From positions 1,674,001 to 1,738,000 of the forward strand of contig NZ_OZ257125.1 of NCBI RefSeq assembly GCF_965279055.1: a DNA stretch of 64,000 bases, given 5' to 3'. The notes below the pieces were generated by a model that did no database searches, was not told where the DNA came from, and saw nothing but the letters and a program-made list of their open reading frames with translations. This document shows positions 18,604 to 29,300 of the stretch, piece after piece. Made by a program: the position numbers and the translations under genes. Source of the stretch: Hydrocarboniphaga sp965279055 (GTDB taxonomy: Bacteria > Pseudomonadota > Gammaproteobacteria > Nevskiales > Nevskiaceae). The number at the start of each line of letters is the position of its first letter. The stretch's first letter is position 1.

Positions 18604-21600
18604 ATGCAAATCCGTCTCGATCTCTCCGGCCAGCAAGCGCGGCAGGACAGGGAAGGGCCGTTCCACCCGGCGGTGTCCGGCTGGCTAAAGAGTCGCTTCG
18701 GCCAGGCGACCGAAATCCAGCAGCGCGCCTGGGCGGTGACCTCGCAACGGCAGCACGCGCTGATCGCCGCGCCCACCGGCTCGGGCAAGACGCTGGCCGC
18801 GTTCCTGTCGGCGATCAACGATCTGGTCGTCGACGGTCTCGAAGCGCCGCTGGCCGATCGCGTCTACGTGCTTTACGTGTCGCCGCTGAAAGCGCTCAGC
18901 AACGACATCCAGAAAAACCTGCAGGAACCGCTGGCCGGCATACGCGAACAACTCGCGGCGCTGGGCCTGCCGGATGTCGGCATCCGCGACGCGGTGCGCA
19001 CCGGCGACACGCCGGTGTTCGAGCGCGAGCGCATGAAAAAAGTGCCGCCGCACATCCTGGTGACGACGCCGGAGTCGCTGTTCATCCTGATGACCTCGCA
19101 GGCCGGCCGCAACATGCTCGGCGCCGTGCGCAGCGTGATCGTCGACGAGCTTCATGCGGTTGCCGGCGGCAAACGCGGCGCGCATCTGATGCTGACGCTG
19201 GAAAGGCTGGATGCCCTGTGCGCCAGCGAAGGCGCCGGGCTGCCGACGCGCATCGGCCTGTCGGCGACGGTGAAGCCGCTGGCCGCGATGGCGCAGTATC
19301 TGATCGGCAATCGCGACGAGCCGGTGCACATCGTCGACACCGGCCACGTGCGCCAGCGCGACATCGCGATGGAAGTGCCGCGCTCGCCGCTGACGCCGGT
19401 GATGGCCGGCGAAGTCTGGGGCGAGACTTATGATCGCCTCGCCGAGCTGGTGCAAGCGCACAGCACGACCCTGATCTTCGTCAACCAGCGCCGCATCGCC
19501 GAGCGCACCGCGCGTCATCTGGCCGAGCGTATCGGCGAGGCGCACGTGACCTCGCATCACGGCAGCCTGTCGCGCGAACATCGCCTGAACGCCGAGCAGC
19601 GACTCAAGAGCGGCAATCTGAAAGTGCTGGTCGCGACCAGCTCGCTGGAACTCGGCATCGACATCGGCGACATCGACCTGGTCTGCCAGCTCGGTTCGCC
19701 GCGCGCGATCAACGCGTTTTTGCAGCGTGTCGGTCGTGCCGGCCACGCCATCGGCGCGATTCCGAAAGGCCGGCTGTTTCCGCTGACCACCGACGACCTG
19801 CTCGAATGCACCGCGCTGCTTCATGCGGTGCAGCGCGGCGAACTGGACAGGATCCGCCTGCCGCGACGCCCGCTCGACGTGCTCGCGCAGCAGATCGTCG
19901 CCGAGATCGGCTGCGGCGAATGGGGCATCGACGAGCTGTATGCGCGTTATCGCCGCGCCGATCCCTATCGCGAACTGACGCTGGAGACGTTCGAGCAGGT
20001 CGTACAGATGCTGAGCGACGGCTACACCACGCGGCGCGGCCGTCGCGGCGCCTACCTGCATCTGGATGCGGTGAATCGCCGGCTGCGCGCGCGGCCTGGA
20101 GCGAAGCTCGCCGCGGTGCTCAACGCCGGCACGATTCCGGACCAGTTCGACTACGAAGTGGTGCTGCAGCCCGACGGTCATCGGGTCGGCACGCTCAACG
20201 AGGATTTCGCGTTCGAGAGCCTCCCGGGCGACATCTTCCAGCTCGGCAACACTTCGTATCGCATGCTGAAAATCGAGACCTCGCGCGTGCTGGTCGAGGA
20301 TGCGAAAGGCCAGCCGCCGACGATTCCGTTCTGGTTCGGCGAAGTCCCGGGGCGCAGCGACGAGCTCAGCGTCGCGGTGTCCGACCTGAGCGAACAGGCG
20401 CAGCAGAAGCTCGCGATCAGCGCCGAAGTCTGCACGCGCTGGCTGATCGACGAACTCGGCCTGCCGGCATCGGCCGCCCAACAGCTCAGCGAATACTGGG
20501 GCGCGGCGCTGGCGATGCTCGGCGTGCTGCCGAATGCGAATACCGTGGTGTTCGAGCGCTTCTTCGACGAAGTCGGCGACACCCATCTGGTGATCCATTC
20601 GCCGTTCGGTTCGCGCGTCAATCGGGCCTGGGGGCTGGCGCTGCGCAAGCGCTTCTGCCGCACCTTCAACTTCGAGCTGCAGGCCAGCGCGCTGGAAGAC
20701 AGCATCGTGCTGTCACTGGGACCCACGCACAGCTTTCCGCTGGACACGGTCCAGCATTACCTGAAGTCCGCGACCGCGCGCGAAGTGCTGATCCAGGCGC
20801 TGCTGGACGCGCCGATGTTCGGCACGCGCTGGCGCTGGAACGCCACCGTCGCGCTCGGCATCCGCCGCATGAACGGCGGCAAGCGCGTGCCGCCGCAGTT
20901 CCAGCGTTCGGACTCGGAAGATTTGTTGACCTTGGTGTTCCCCGACCAGGTCGCCTGCGCCGAGAACCTGGTGGGCGAGCGCGAAATCCCGAATCATCCG
21001 CTGGTGCAGCAGACGCTCGACGATTGCCTGCACGACACCATGGACGTCGAAGGTTTCGAGCGCGTGCTGGCGCGCATGGAGGCGGGCGAAATCCAGGTGG
21101 TGTGTTGTGATCTTGCGGCGCCTTCGCCGTTGTCGCAGGCCGTGCTGAATGCGCGGCCCTATGCCTTCCTCGATGATGGCGCCGCCGAAGAACGCCGCAC
21201 CCGTGCGCTGGCGATGCAGCCGCTGCTCGACGTGCAGACCGCCGCCGATCTCGGTCGCCTCGATCTGGCCGCGGTCGATCGCGTGCGCGCCGAAGCCTGG
21301 CCGGAATTCCGCAGCGCCGACGAGCTGCACGACGCGCTGTGCGTGCATGCGTTTCTGACTGGCGCCGAGCTGCCGGCGGTGGCGCGTCAATGGCTGGACG
21401 AGCTGGTCGTGCAAGCTCGCGTAACGCGCCTGAGGCTTGTTCCTGTAGGAGCGGACCCTGTCCGCGACGATGATGGCGCCGCGCTGGATCGGTCGCGGAC
21501 AGGGTCCGCTCCTACAGAGGCGGAAAGTCAGGGCCTGTGGGTTGCTGCCGAACGGCTGCACGAATTCCGCGCGGCGCTGCCGCATGCCAAAGCAGAGCCC

Positions 21601-23076
21601 GCGATCCGCGCCGTCAGCCGCGATCAACCCGCGGCAGAAGACGCCTTGCGCGAAATCCTGCGCAGCCGCCTCGAACTGCTGGGCCCGGTAACCGCCGCAG
21701 CACTCGCTGCACCGCTGCACGATTTGCAAGCCACGCAAGCCGCGCTGCTGCAGCTCGAAGCCGAAGGCGCGGTGATGAGCGGCAGCTTCACCGCGCCCGG
21801 CGCCTTGGAGTGGTGCGACCGCCGGCTCCTCGCCCGTATCCATCGCTACACCCGCGATCGCCAGCGCGCCGAAGCGCAGCCGGTCGCGCCGTCGCAGTTC
21901 ATGCGCTTTCTGTTCGGCTGGCACCGCTTGCAAGGCAGCAATGTCGAGGCGCGCCATCAGGGCGATGGCGGCCTGATCGCGGCGCTGCAGCAGCTCGAAG
22001 GTTTCGCCGCGCCGGCCGGCGCCTGGGAAGACGATTTGCTGCCGTCGCGCATCGAGGCCTATGCGCCGGCGATGCTCGACCGCGTCTGCAGCAGCGGGCG
22101 CGTCGTCTGGCAAAGGCCGATCGTCGAAAATGCCGACGTCCCGCGCCGTCGCGGCGGCCCGGTGCGCAGCACGCCGATCCTGCTGTGCGAGCGTGAATTC
22201 CTGGGTTACTGGTCGCAGCGTCGAGCCGTGGAAACCAGCCCTGACGGCGAAGACGCCGAACGTCCGCTGTCTTCGCGCGCCGACCGCCTGCTCGACGCGC
22301 TGAAAGCCAACGGCGCCAGCTTCTACGACGAACTCGCGCAGGACAGTGGCCTGCTCAATGCCGAAGTCGGCGACGCGCTGGGCGAGCTGGTCAGCGCCGG
22401 CCTGGCGACCTGCGATTCCTTCGCCGGCCTGCGCGCCTTGACCCTGAGCTCGGACAAGCGCGATCGCCTGCGTCGCCGCTTCGGCCGCAACGATGTCGCT
22501 TTCGACGACGCCGGGCGCTGGTCGCTGACGCGGCCGCGGCGCCCGGTTGCGGAGGAGTCGGCGTCCTCGCTGGCCGATCCGCGCGTCGAGCACATCGCGC
22601 GCGTGCTGCTGCGCCGCTACGGCGTGGTGTTCCGCAAGCTGCTAGAGCGCGAGGCTGATCTGCCGCCGTGGCGCGAACTGCACTATGTGTATCGCCGCCT
22701 GGAAGCGCGCGGCGAAATCCGCGGTGGCCGTTTCGTCAGCGGATTTTCAGGCGAGCAGTTCGCGCTGATCGAAGCCGCCGGCGCGCTGAAGCGCTACGCC
22801 GACGCACAGCCGAAGAGCGGCACGATCGAGCGCGTCTGCATCGGCGCCGGCGATCCGCTGAACCTGGTCGGCATCCTGGTGCCGGGCGACAAGGTCGCGC
22901 GGCTGCCGGGCAACCGCATCGTGTTCGAGGACGGCGTGCCGGTGGCGGTGCAGAGCGGCGGCGAGACACGTTATCTGCGCGAAACCGATCTGCACGACCA
23001 GTGGGAGCTGCGCAACCTGATCACTCGCAAGCAGAATGCGATCGGCTATCTGCAGCCGCCGTCGCGGCCGCAGTAG
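18604..23076 (+). CDS. lhr: Lhr-type ATP-dependent DNA helicase (long form)
   Basis: 1490 residues from ATG 18604 (MQIRLDLSG). Superfamily 2 core: Walker A AAPTGSGKT (Lys62), Walker B as DELH in VIVDELHAVAGGKRG, SATVKP motif III, and QRVGRAGH motif VI; an Lhr winged-helix/core region and a long C-terminal domain follow, as in E. coli Lhr. Bacterial Lhr is a 3'-5' translocase tied to DNA repair, and here it lies directly upstream of recCBD. A palindromic repeat (21444-21516) is translated in frame as residues 948-971, apparently an insertion between the core and the C-terminal part. The recC start follows the stop by 3 bp. Confidence 0.88.
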   Translation: MQIRLDLSGQQARQDREGPFHPAVSGWLKSRFGQATEIQQRAWAVTSQRQHALIAAPTGSGKTLAAFLSAINDLVVDGLEAPLADRVYVLYVSPLKALSNDIQKNLQEPLAGIREQLAALGLPDVGIRDAVRTGDTPVFERERMKKVPPHILVTTPESLFILMTSQAGRNMLGAVRSVIVDELHAVAGGKRGAHLMLTLERLDALCASEGAGLPTRIGLSATVKPLAAMAQYLIGNRDEPVHIVDTGHVRQRDIAMEVPRSPLTPVMAGEVWGETYDRLAELVQAHSTTLIFVNQRRIAERTARHLAERIGEAHVTSHHGSLSREHRLNAEQRLKSGNLKVLVATSSLELGIDIGDIDLVCQLGSPRAINAFLQRVGRAGHAIGAIPKGRLFPLTTDDLLECTALLHAVQRGELDRIRLPRRPLDVLAQQIVAEIGCGEWGIDELYARYRRADPYRELTLETFEQVVQMLSDGYTTRRGRRGAYLHLDAVNRRLRARPGAKLAAVLNAGTIPDQFDYEVVLQPDGHRVGTLNEDFAFESLPGDIFQLGNTSYRMLKIETSRVLVEDAKGQPPTIPFWFGEVPGRSDELSVAVSDLSEQAQQKLAISAEVCTRWLIDELGLPASAAQQLSEYWGAALAMLGVLPNANTVVFERFFDEVGDTHLVIHSPFGSRVNRAWGLALRKRFCRTFNFELQASALEDSIVLSLGPTHSFPLDTVQHYLKSATAREVLIQALLDAPMFGTRWRWNATVALGIRRMNGGKRVPPQFQRSDSEDLLTLVFPDQVACAENLVGEREIPNHPLVQQTLDDCLHDTMDVEGFERVLARMEAGEIQVVCCDLAAPSPLSQAVLNARPYAFLDDGAAEERRTRALAMQPLLDVQTAADLGRLDLAAVDRVRAEAWPEFRSADELHDALCVHAFLTGAELPAVARQWLDELVVQARVTRLRLVPVGADPVRDDDGAALDRSRTGSAPTEAESQGLWVAAERLHEFRAALPHAKAEPAIRAVSRDQPAAEDALREILRSRLELLGPVTAAALAAPLHDLQATQAALLQLEAEGAVMSGSFTAPGALEWCDRRLLARIHRYTRDRQRAEAQPVAPSQFMRFLFGWHRLQGSNVEARHQGDGGLIAALQQLEGFAAPAGAWEDDLLPSRIEAYAPAMLDRVCSSGRVVWQRPIVENADVPRRRGGPVRSTPILLCEREFLGYWSQRRAVETSPDGEDAERPLSSRADRLLDALKANGASFYDELAQDSGLLNAEVGDALGELVSAGLATCDSFAGLRALTLSSDKRDRLRRRFGRNDVAFDDAGRWSLTRPRRPVAEESASSLADPRVEHIARVLLRRYGVVFRKLLEREADLPPWRELHYVYRRLEARGEIRGGRFVSGFSGEQFALIEAAGALKRYADAQPKSGTIERVCIGAGDPLNLVGILVPGDKVARLPGNRIVFEDGVPVAVQSGGETRYLRETDLHDQWELRNLITRKQNAIGYLQPPSRPQ
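21444..21516. repeat. REP-like palindrome inside the helicase coding sequence
   Basis: Perfect 24-bp arms at 21444-21467 and 21493-21516, identical to the arms at 13895-13962. It is read through in frame as VGADPVRD...RSRTGSAPT. No stop or frameshift results. Confidence 0.93.
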
Positions 23077-23079
23077 CGC

Positions 23080-26000
23080 ATGCTGAAAATCGTTCACGGC
23101 AACCGGCTGGAGCCGCTCGCGGGCGAGCTGATGCGCAGCCTGCTCGAGGTGCCGGCGTCGCCGTTCGAGCGCGAGTCCATCGTCGTGCCCAGCCTCGGCG
23201 TCGCGCGCTGGCTGCAGTACCGCATCGCCGATGTGTTCACGGTGTGCGCGCAGATGGAATTTTCGTTCGCGGCGCAGTTCGTCTGGCAGACGTTTGCCGA
23301 CGTGCTCGAAGGCGTGCCGCGGCGTTCGCCGTTCGACGCCAAGGTGATGAGCCTGCGCCTGCACGGTCAGCTCGGCCGCCTGCCGGCGAGCGAGGTGTAT
23401 GCGCCGCTGCGTTCCTATATCGAACGCGCCGGCGAGCGCGGCCGCATCGAACTGGCGCAGCGGCTCGCGCAGGTGTTCGATCGCTACCTGGTGTATCGCC
23501 CGGAATGGCTGCAATCCTGGGCCGCGGGCCGCACGCTGGGCCTGCAGCCGATTGCGACCGAACGCTGGCAGCTCGGCCTTTGGCGGCGGTTGGTCGAAGA
23601 TGCGGGGCTGCGTGAGCTGCAGCATCCGGCCGAAGCGGTGTTCGCCAAGTTGCAGGGCGACATGATGGCGCGCACGCGCCTGCCGAAAAAAATCCGGCTG
23701 TTCGCGCTGCCGACGCTGCCGCCGCAGTACGTGCAGGCGATCACCGAGCTGGCGCGCTATACCGATGTCGAATGGTACGTGGTCAATCCCTGCCGTCAGT
23801 ACTGGGGCGATCTGGTGTCGGAGCGCACCGCGGCCAGGCTCGCCGGTGACGAAGCGCCGCCGGCCGACGTCGCGCATCCGCTGCTCGCGTCCTGGGGACT
23901 GGAAGCACGCGATCATCTGGCCGAAGTGCTGGCGCGGTCGGACGCGGCCGGCGTCGTCGAGCAGCCGATGTTCGTCGATCCGGGCAGCAGCAGCCTGCTG
24001 GCGAAATTGCAGCGCTGCCTGCTGGAACTCGCGCCGTTGTCGGATGCGCCGCTCGATCCGAGTCAGCTCGATGCGGGCATCCAATCGCAGCCCAGCCTGC
24101 AGATTCACGCCTGCCATAGCCTGACGCGGCAGCTCGAAGTGCTGCACGACCAGCTGCTGCGGCTGTTCGACACGCTTCCGGACCTGAAACCGCAGGAGGT
24201 GCTGGTGATGCTGCCTGGCGTCGACGACGCGGCGCCGCTGATCGACGCGGTGTTCGGCGCCGCGTCGCAGGAGCATCGGCTGGCTTACAGCATCACCGGC
24301 CGCGCCGCGCCGGATGCGACGCCGCTGCTGCGCGCTTTCGACACCCTGCTGCATCTGCCGGCCTCGCGTTTCGAGGCGGCCGAAGTGTTCGACCATCTGC
24401 AGATTCCGGCAGTGCGCGAGCGCTATGCGCTCGAATCCGCCGATCTGGATCTGATCCGCCAGTGGCTGGGCGAAGCCGGCATTCGCTGGGGCCTGGACGC
24501 GGCGCATCGCGTGTCGCTGGGTCTGTCGGCCGAAGCGCGGCACAGCTGGCTCGACGGGCTGATGCGCCTGCTGCTCGGCTACGCCGCACCCAGCGGCGGC
24601 GAGCAGCTGATCGCCGGCATCGAGGTCTACGAGGAGATCGAAGGCTCGCAGGCCGTGGTCGCCGGCAAGCTGCTGCGCGCGCTCGCTGATCTGGTCGGAC
24701 TGCGCCGCGATTTCAGCGCGCCGCGCAGCGTCGCGTCCTGGTGCGATCGGCTCGCGCGCATGCTGGAGGAGCAGCTGTCGCCGCTGGACGAAGACGAGTC
24801 CGACGCGCAGCGCCTGCGCAGCCTGCTGTCGGATCTGCGCGACGATGCCGCGCTCGCCGGGCAGCGCGAGGCGGTGTCGCTGGACGTGATGCAAAGCCTG
24901 CTGAAGACGCGGCTCGCCGGCAGCAGCCCGGGCGGCGTGCCGGGCGGTGGCGTGACCTTCACCGGCATCGGTCCACTGCGCGGCCTGCCGTATCGCGTGG
25001 TCTGCGTGATCGGCCTCGACGGCGGCGTATTTCCGCGCAATCCCTCGACCAGCGAATTCGATCTGGTCGCGCGTCATCCGCGTCGCGGCGACCGCTCGCG
25101 CGGCCAGGACGATCGCGGTGCATTTCTCGACGCGCTGCTGGCGGCGCGCGAGGTGTTCTATCTGAGCTACACCGGCCGCAGCATTCGCGACAACGCCGAG
25201 CTGCCGCCGTCGGTGCTGATCTCTGAGCTGCTCGATTATCTGGGCCGCTACACGCAGGGCGGCCCCGACGCCGTGCGCAAGGCGCTGCTGATCGAGCATC
25301 CGCTGCAGCCGTTCGCGCCGCGGCATTTCGTGCCGGGCGCTTCGCAGAGCTATGCGCGCGACTATCGTGAAGCGGCTTTGCAGATCGCGCGCGGCTCGCG
25401 GCGCGAGGATGCGCGCGGTGACCTGCTCGCCGGCACGACGCTGCCGCCGCCGGGCGATGAGGCCAGAGTACTGCGGCTGGATCAGCTGATCGGCTGCCTG
25501 CGCAATCCTTATCGGTTTTTTCTGCGCGACCGTCTCGGCATCCGCATCGACGAAGGCGAAGAGGAGCTGTCCAGCGAAGAGCCGCTGACACTGCCGGAGC
25601 CGCGCTGGGATTTCGAACGGCGCCTGCTCGACCTGGCGCTGGCCGGTCACGACGCCGGCGCCATCGTCGCCAAGATGCGCGCCGGCACCGACGTGCCGCA
25701 CGGTCGCTGGGGCGAGCACCTGCTGAACCAGGCGGTGACGCCGGCACTGGGCTTCGCGCGCGTCGTGCTTGCCGAGCGCGGCCCGGCCGTCGCGCCGCTG
25801 CCGTTCGAATGTCGCATCGGTGCCTACACCCTGAGCGGCGTGCTCGATGGCCTGTCCGCCGACGGGCTATACCGGCCGCGCTACGGCTCGCAGATCAGCG
25901 CGCACGACTGGATCGAAGCCTGGCCGCGGCATCTGCTGCTGTGCCTGCTGCGGCCCGCCGGCGTCGCGCCGGTCACGCGGCTGCGCACCGGTGACGATGG

Positions 26001-26319
26001 CAAGAGGAGTGTCGCCGTGCTCGGCACGGTCGACGATGCGGGCGCGCGCTTGCTCGATCTGCTGGAGCTGTACTGGCAGGGCCTGCAGGCGCCGCTGGAA
26101 TTCATGCCGAAGACCGCGCTGGCCGCAGTGCTCGAGCCGCAGAAGCCGGACAGGATCCTCAAGGTCTGGCAGGGCGACAGCTTCAGCGGCCGCGGCGAAG
26201 CCGAGAACGAATACTGCCGCATGTACTACCGCGGCCTGCGCGAGCCGCTGCCGGATGCGCTGCCGGCGCTGGCATTGCGCGTGTTCGCGCCGATACTGGC
26301 TGCAGTGATCGACGCATGA
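23080..26319 (+). CDS. recC: exodeoxyribonuclease V gamma subunit RecC
   Basis: 1079 residues, close to the family length. It begins MLKIVHGNRLEPLAGEL, the conserved RecC opening, and contains VVPSLGVARWLQYRIAD, CVIGLDGGVFPRNP and the C-terminal FRIGAYTL-like nuclease-fold region. RecC splits the duplex and recognises Chi within RecBCD; the Chi sequence of this organism cannot be read from the protein. The gene starts 3 bp after the lhr stop without a good Shine-Dalgarno, suggesting coupling, and its TGA overlaps the ATG of recB. Confidence 0.95.
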   Translation: MLKIVHGNRLEPLAGELMRSLLEVPASPFERESIVVPSLGVARWLQYRIADVFTVCAQMEFSFAAQFVWQTFADVLEGVPRRSPFDAKVMSLRLHGQLGRLPASEVYAPLRSYIERAGERGRIELAQRLAQVFDRYLVYRPEWLQSWAAGRTLGLQPIATERWQLGLWRRLVEDAGLRELQHPAEAVFAKLQGDMMARTRLPKKIRLFALPTLPPQYVQAITELARYTDVEWYVVNPCRQYWGDLVSERTAARLAGDEAPPADVAHPLLASWGLEARDHLAEVLARSDAAGVVEQPMFVDPGSSSLLAKLQRCLLELAPLSDAPLDPSQLDAGIQSQPSLQIHACHSLTRQLEVLHDQLLRLFDTLPDLKPQEVLVMLPGVDDAAPLIDAVFGAASQEHRLAYSITGRAAPDATPLLRAFDTLLHLPASRFEAAEVFDHLQIPAVRERYALESADLDLIRQWLGEAGIRWGLDAAHRVSLGLSAEARHSWLDGLMRLLLGYAAPSGGEQLIAGIEVYEEIEGSQAVVAGKLLRALADLVGLRRDFSAPRSVASWCDRLARMLEEQLSPLDEDESDAQRLRSLLSDLRDDAALAGQREAVSLDVMQSLLKTRLAGSSPGGVPGGGVTFTGIGPLRGLPYRVVCVIGLDGGVFPRNPSTSEFDLVARHPRRGDRSRGQDDRGAFLDALLAAREVFYLSYTGRSIRDNAELPPSVLISELLDYLGRYTQGGPDAVRKALLIEHPLQPFAPRHFVPGASQSYARDYREAALQIARGSRREDARGDLLAGTTLPPPGDEARVLRLDQLIGCLRNPYRFFLRDRLGIRIDEGEEELSSEEPLTLPEPRWDFERRLLDLALAGHDAGAIVAKMRAGTDVPHGRWGEHLLNQAVTPALGFARVVLAERGPAVAPLPFECRIGAYTLSGVLDGLSADGLYRPRYGSQISAHDWIEAWPRHLLLCLLRPAGVAPVTRLRTGDDGKRSVAVLGTVDDAGARLLDLLELYWQGLQAPLEFMPKTALAAVLEPQKPDRILKVWQGDSFSGRGEAENEYCRMYYRGLREPLPDALPALALRVFAPILAAVIDA

Positions 26320-29300
26320 GCGCGCCGGTCGCACTGACTGCGCCGCTGCAGGGACTGCGCCTGATCGAGGCCAGCGCGGGCACCGGCAAGACCTGGACCT
26401 TGTCCGGCCTGTATCTGCGCCTGGTGATCGAGCGCGGCCTGGCCAGCGACGGCATCCTGACCGTGACCTTCACCAAGGCGGCGACCGCCGAGCTGCGTGA
26501 CCGCATTCGCGCGCGCCTGCAGCAGATGCTCGATCTGCTCGAAGGCCGCGGCGACGGCGACGATTTCTGTCGCGCGCTGCAGGCGCAGTTGCCGGACGCA
26601 GCACTCGCGCGGCGTCGCCTGGTGACGGCACTGCGCGGCGTCGACGAGGCCGCGATCTACACGATTCACGGCTTCTGCCAGCGCGTGCTGTCGGACCGGG
26701 CGTTCTCCAGCGGCGTCAGCTTCGACAGCGAAATCGTGCCGGACATCGGTGAGCTGCGCCGCGAGATCGTGCTCGATTTCTGGCGCCGGCGTATCGCGCC
26801 GGCCCATGCGGAACGCGCGCTCGGCGAGCGCCTGTTCCTCGGCTGGCTGGACTCGCGCGACGTGTCGGTCGACAGCCTGTCGCGCTGGGCCGCTAGCCTG
26901 GCGTCGAAGCCGCGGCTGAACATCCTGCCGATCGACGAGGTTGCCGATCTGCAGCAGGCGGCGCAGGCGTTCTTCGGTCTGCGCGAGCAGGCCGCGACGG
27001 TACTGCGCGACGAGCGCCAGGCGATCGTCGAGCTGCTGGCCAAACATCCCGCGCTGAAGCGCGCCAGCTACAAGGCAGGCGATGTGGCCAAGCGCCTCGA
27101 TGCGCTCGAGGAATATTTCGCGACCGAGCTGGAAATCGTGCTGCCGAAAAAAGCCGAGTCGTTCCTGCGCGCCGGCCTGATCGAACGCTGCAGCGGCGAT
27201 CCGCCGACACATGCGTTCTTCGATACGCTCGAGGCGCTGCGCGCCGGCGGCGATGCGCTGCTGGAGGTATTTGCCCGAACCTGGCGCGGGTTGCGGCTGG
27301 AGCTGCTGGCCTGGCTGCGCAGCGAGCTGCCGCTGCGCATGCAGGCGCGCGGCGAGCAGTCCTACGATGATCTGCTGTCGCGCTTGCAGCAGGCGCTGAG
27401 CGGCAGCGACGGCGAGCTGCTGGCGGCGGAGCTGCGCCAGCGTTATCCGGCCGCGATGATCGACGAATTCCAGGACACCGATCCGCTGCAATGGGACATC
27501 GTGCGGCGCATCTGGGCGGTCGGTATCGGTGCCGGCGAGCCGCTCTGCGCGTTCCTGGTCGGCGATCCGAAGCAGGCGATCTACAGCTTTCGCGGTGCCG
27601 ACATCTATGCCTATCTTGCCGCGCAGGCCGCGTGCAGCGAGCGCCATGACCTGGTGGAGAACCAGCGCTCGGTCGCGCCCTATGTCGAGGCTTTGAACTG
27701 CCTGTACGGCCGCGTCGCCGATCCGTTCCGGCATGCGTCGATCCGCTATCAGCCGGTGGTCGCGTCGCCGCGCCGCAAGCCGGCGCTGATCGAGAACGGC
27801 GTTGCCGAAGACGCGCCGCTGCGGCTGTTGGCGATGTCGTCGCCGGGCGTGCCGCTGGCCAAGGGCAAGGGCGAAACCTGGGCAGCTGCGACCACCGCCG
27901 CCGAGATCGCACGGCTGCTGCGCGGTGCCGCGCTGGGCGAGATCACTTATGACGGCCGGCCGTTGCGCGCCGGCGATATCGCGGTGCTGGTGCGCGGTCA
28001 CTATCAGGCGCGCAGGCTGCGCCGCGAACTCGCGCGGCTCGGCGTCGGCAGCGCCGAGCAGGCCAGCGACAACGTGTTCGCCAGCGACGAGGCCGAGGAA
28101 CTCGAGCGCCTGCTGGCCGCCGTCGCCGCGCCGCATCGCAGTGGCGGCCTGAAAGCCGCGCTGCTGGGCCGCTTTCTCGGCTGGAGCCTGCCCAAGGTGC
28201 TGGAGCTGGAGCAGCAGGAAGGTGCCTGGGACCAGCTGCTGGCCGAGTTCGATCACTACCGGCTGTTGTGGCGCGACCGCGGTTTCATGCGCATGTTGCG
28301 CGAGCTGTTGCGCCGCCGCGACGTGATCGCGCGGCTCGCCGCGCACAGCGACGGCGAGCGCCGGCTGACCAATCTGTTCCATCTCGCCGAGCTGCTGCAG
28401 AACCAGCAGCATCGGCTGCATGGCGCCGACGCGCAGCTGCGCTGGCTCGGCCAGAGCCGCCGCGACGCGGCCGAATCCAGGGCCGAGGAATCGCAGCTGC
28501 GCCTGGAAAGCGATGCCGCGCTGGTGCAGTTGCTGACTGTGCATGCGAGCAAGGGCCTGGAATATCCGGTGGTGTTTCTGCCGTTCCAGTGGTCCGGCAA
28601 GGATCGTTTTGCCGGCAGCGACCTGATCGCGCATCACGACCCCGAGCCGCCGCACGAGCTGCGTGTCGCCGGTGATCCAATCGATCCGCAGGCGGTGATC
28701 CAGGCGGCGAACGACGAGTCCCAGGCCGAAGACCTGCGCCTTGCTTACGTTGCACTGACGCGTGCGAAGAACCGTTGCTATCTGTTCACCGGCGACTTCA
28801 CCGGTCTGGCGCTGTCCGCGGTCGGCACGCTGCTGAACGGCGGCGGCGAGCCGCTGATGGAGGCGCTGGCCTCGCTGCAGGCCGCCTCGCAGGGCACGAT
28901 CCGCGTCGAGAATGCGGTGGAGCCGCAAGCCGTCGCGGCAGCTGCCGACACCGGGCTGAAGCTGGCCGCGCGCGAACTGCGTCGGCCGCTGCCACCCGGC
29001 CTGAGCGTGACCAGCTACACCGCGCTGTCGCGGCAGATCGATGAATCCGCCGCCGAAGCGCTGCCGGATCACGATCAGCACATCGAAAGCCTGCCATCGG
29101 CACCGCTTGTGCCGGGCGGCGGCCGCTTTGCGTTTCCACGCGGCGCGGCGCCCGGCACCTGTCTGCATGCGGTGCTGGAAAACATCGACGCGTCCGCGCC
29201 ATCGGCAAGCTGGACGCCGGCGATCGAGACGCAGCTGCGCGCCAACGGCCAGCCGGCGGAGTGGGCGCCGCAGCTCGGCGAATGGTTCGCCGAGGTCGTC

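Noticed and set aside
18685..20598. A 637-codon minus-strand frame opposite the helicase
   Set aside because: Shadow frame without domain content.
22747..25719. A 990-codon open frame on the minus strand opposite lhr and recC
   Set aside because: Same codon-mirror effect; low-complexity composition and no domain. It crosses the lhr-recC junction, which a real gene would hardly do.
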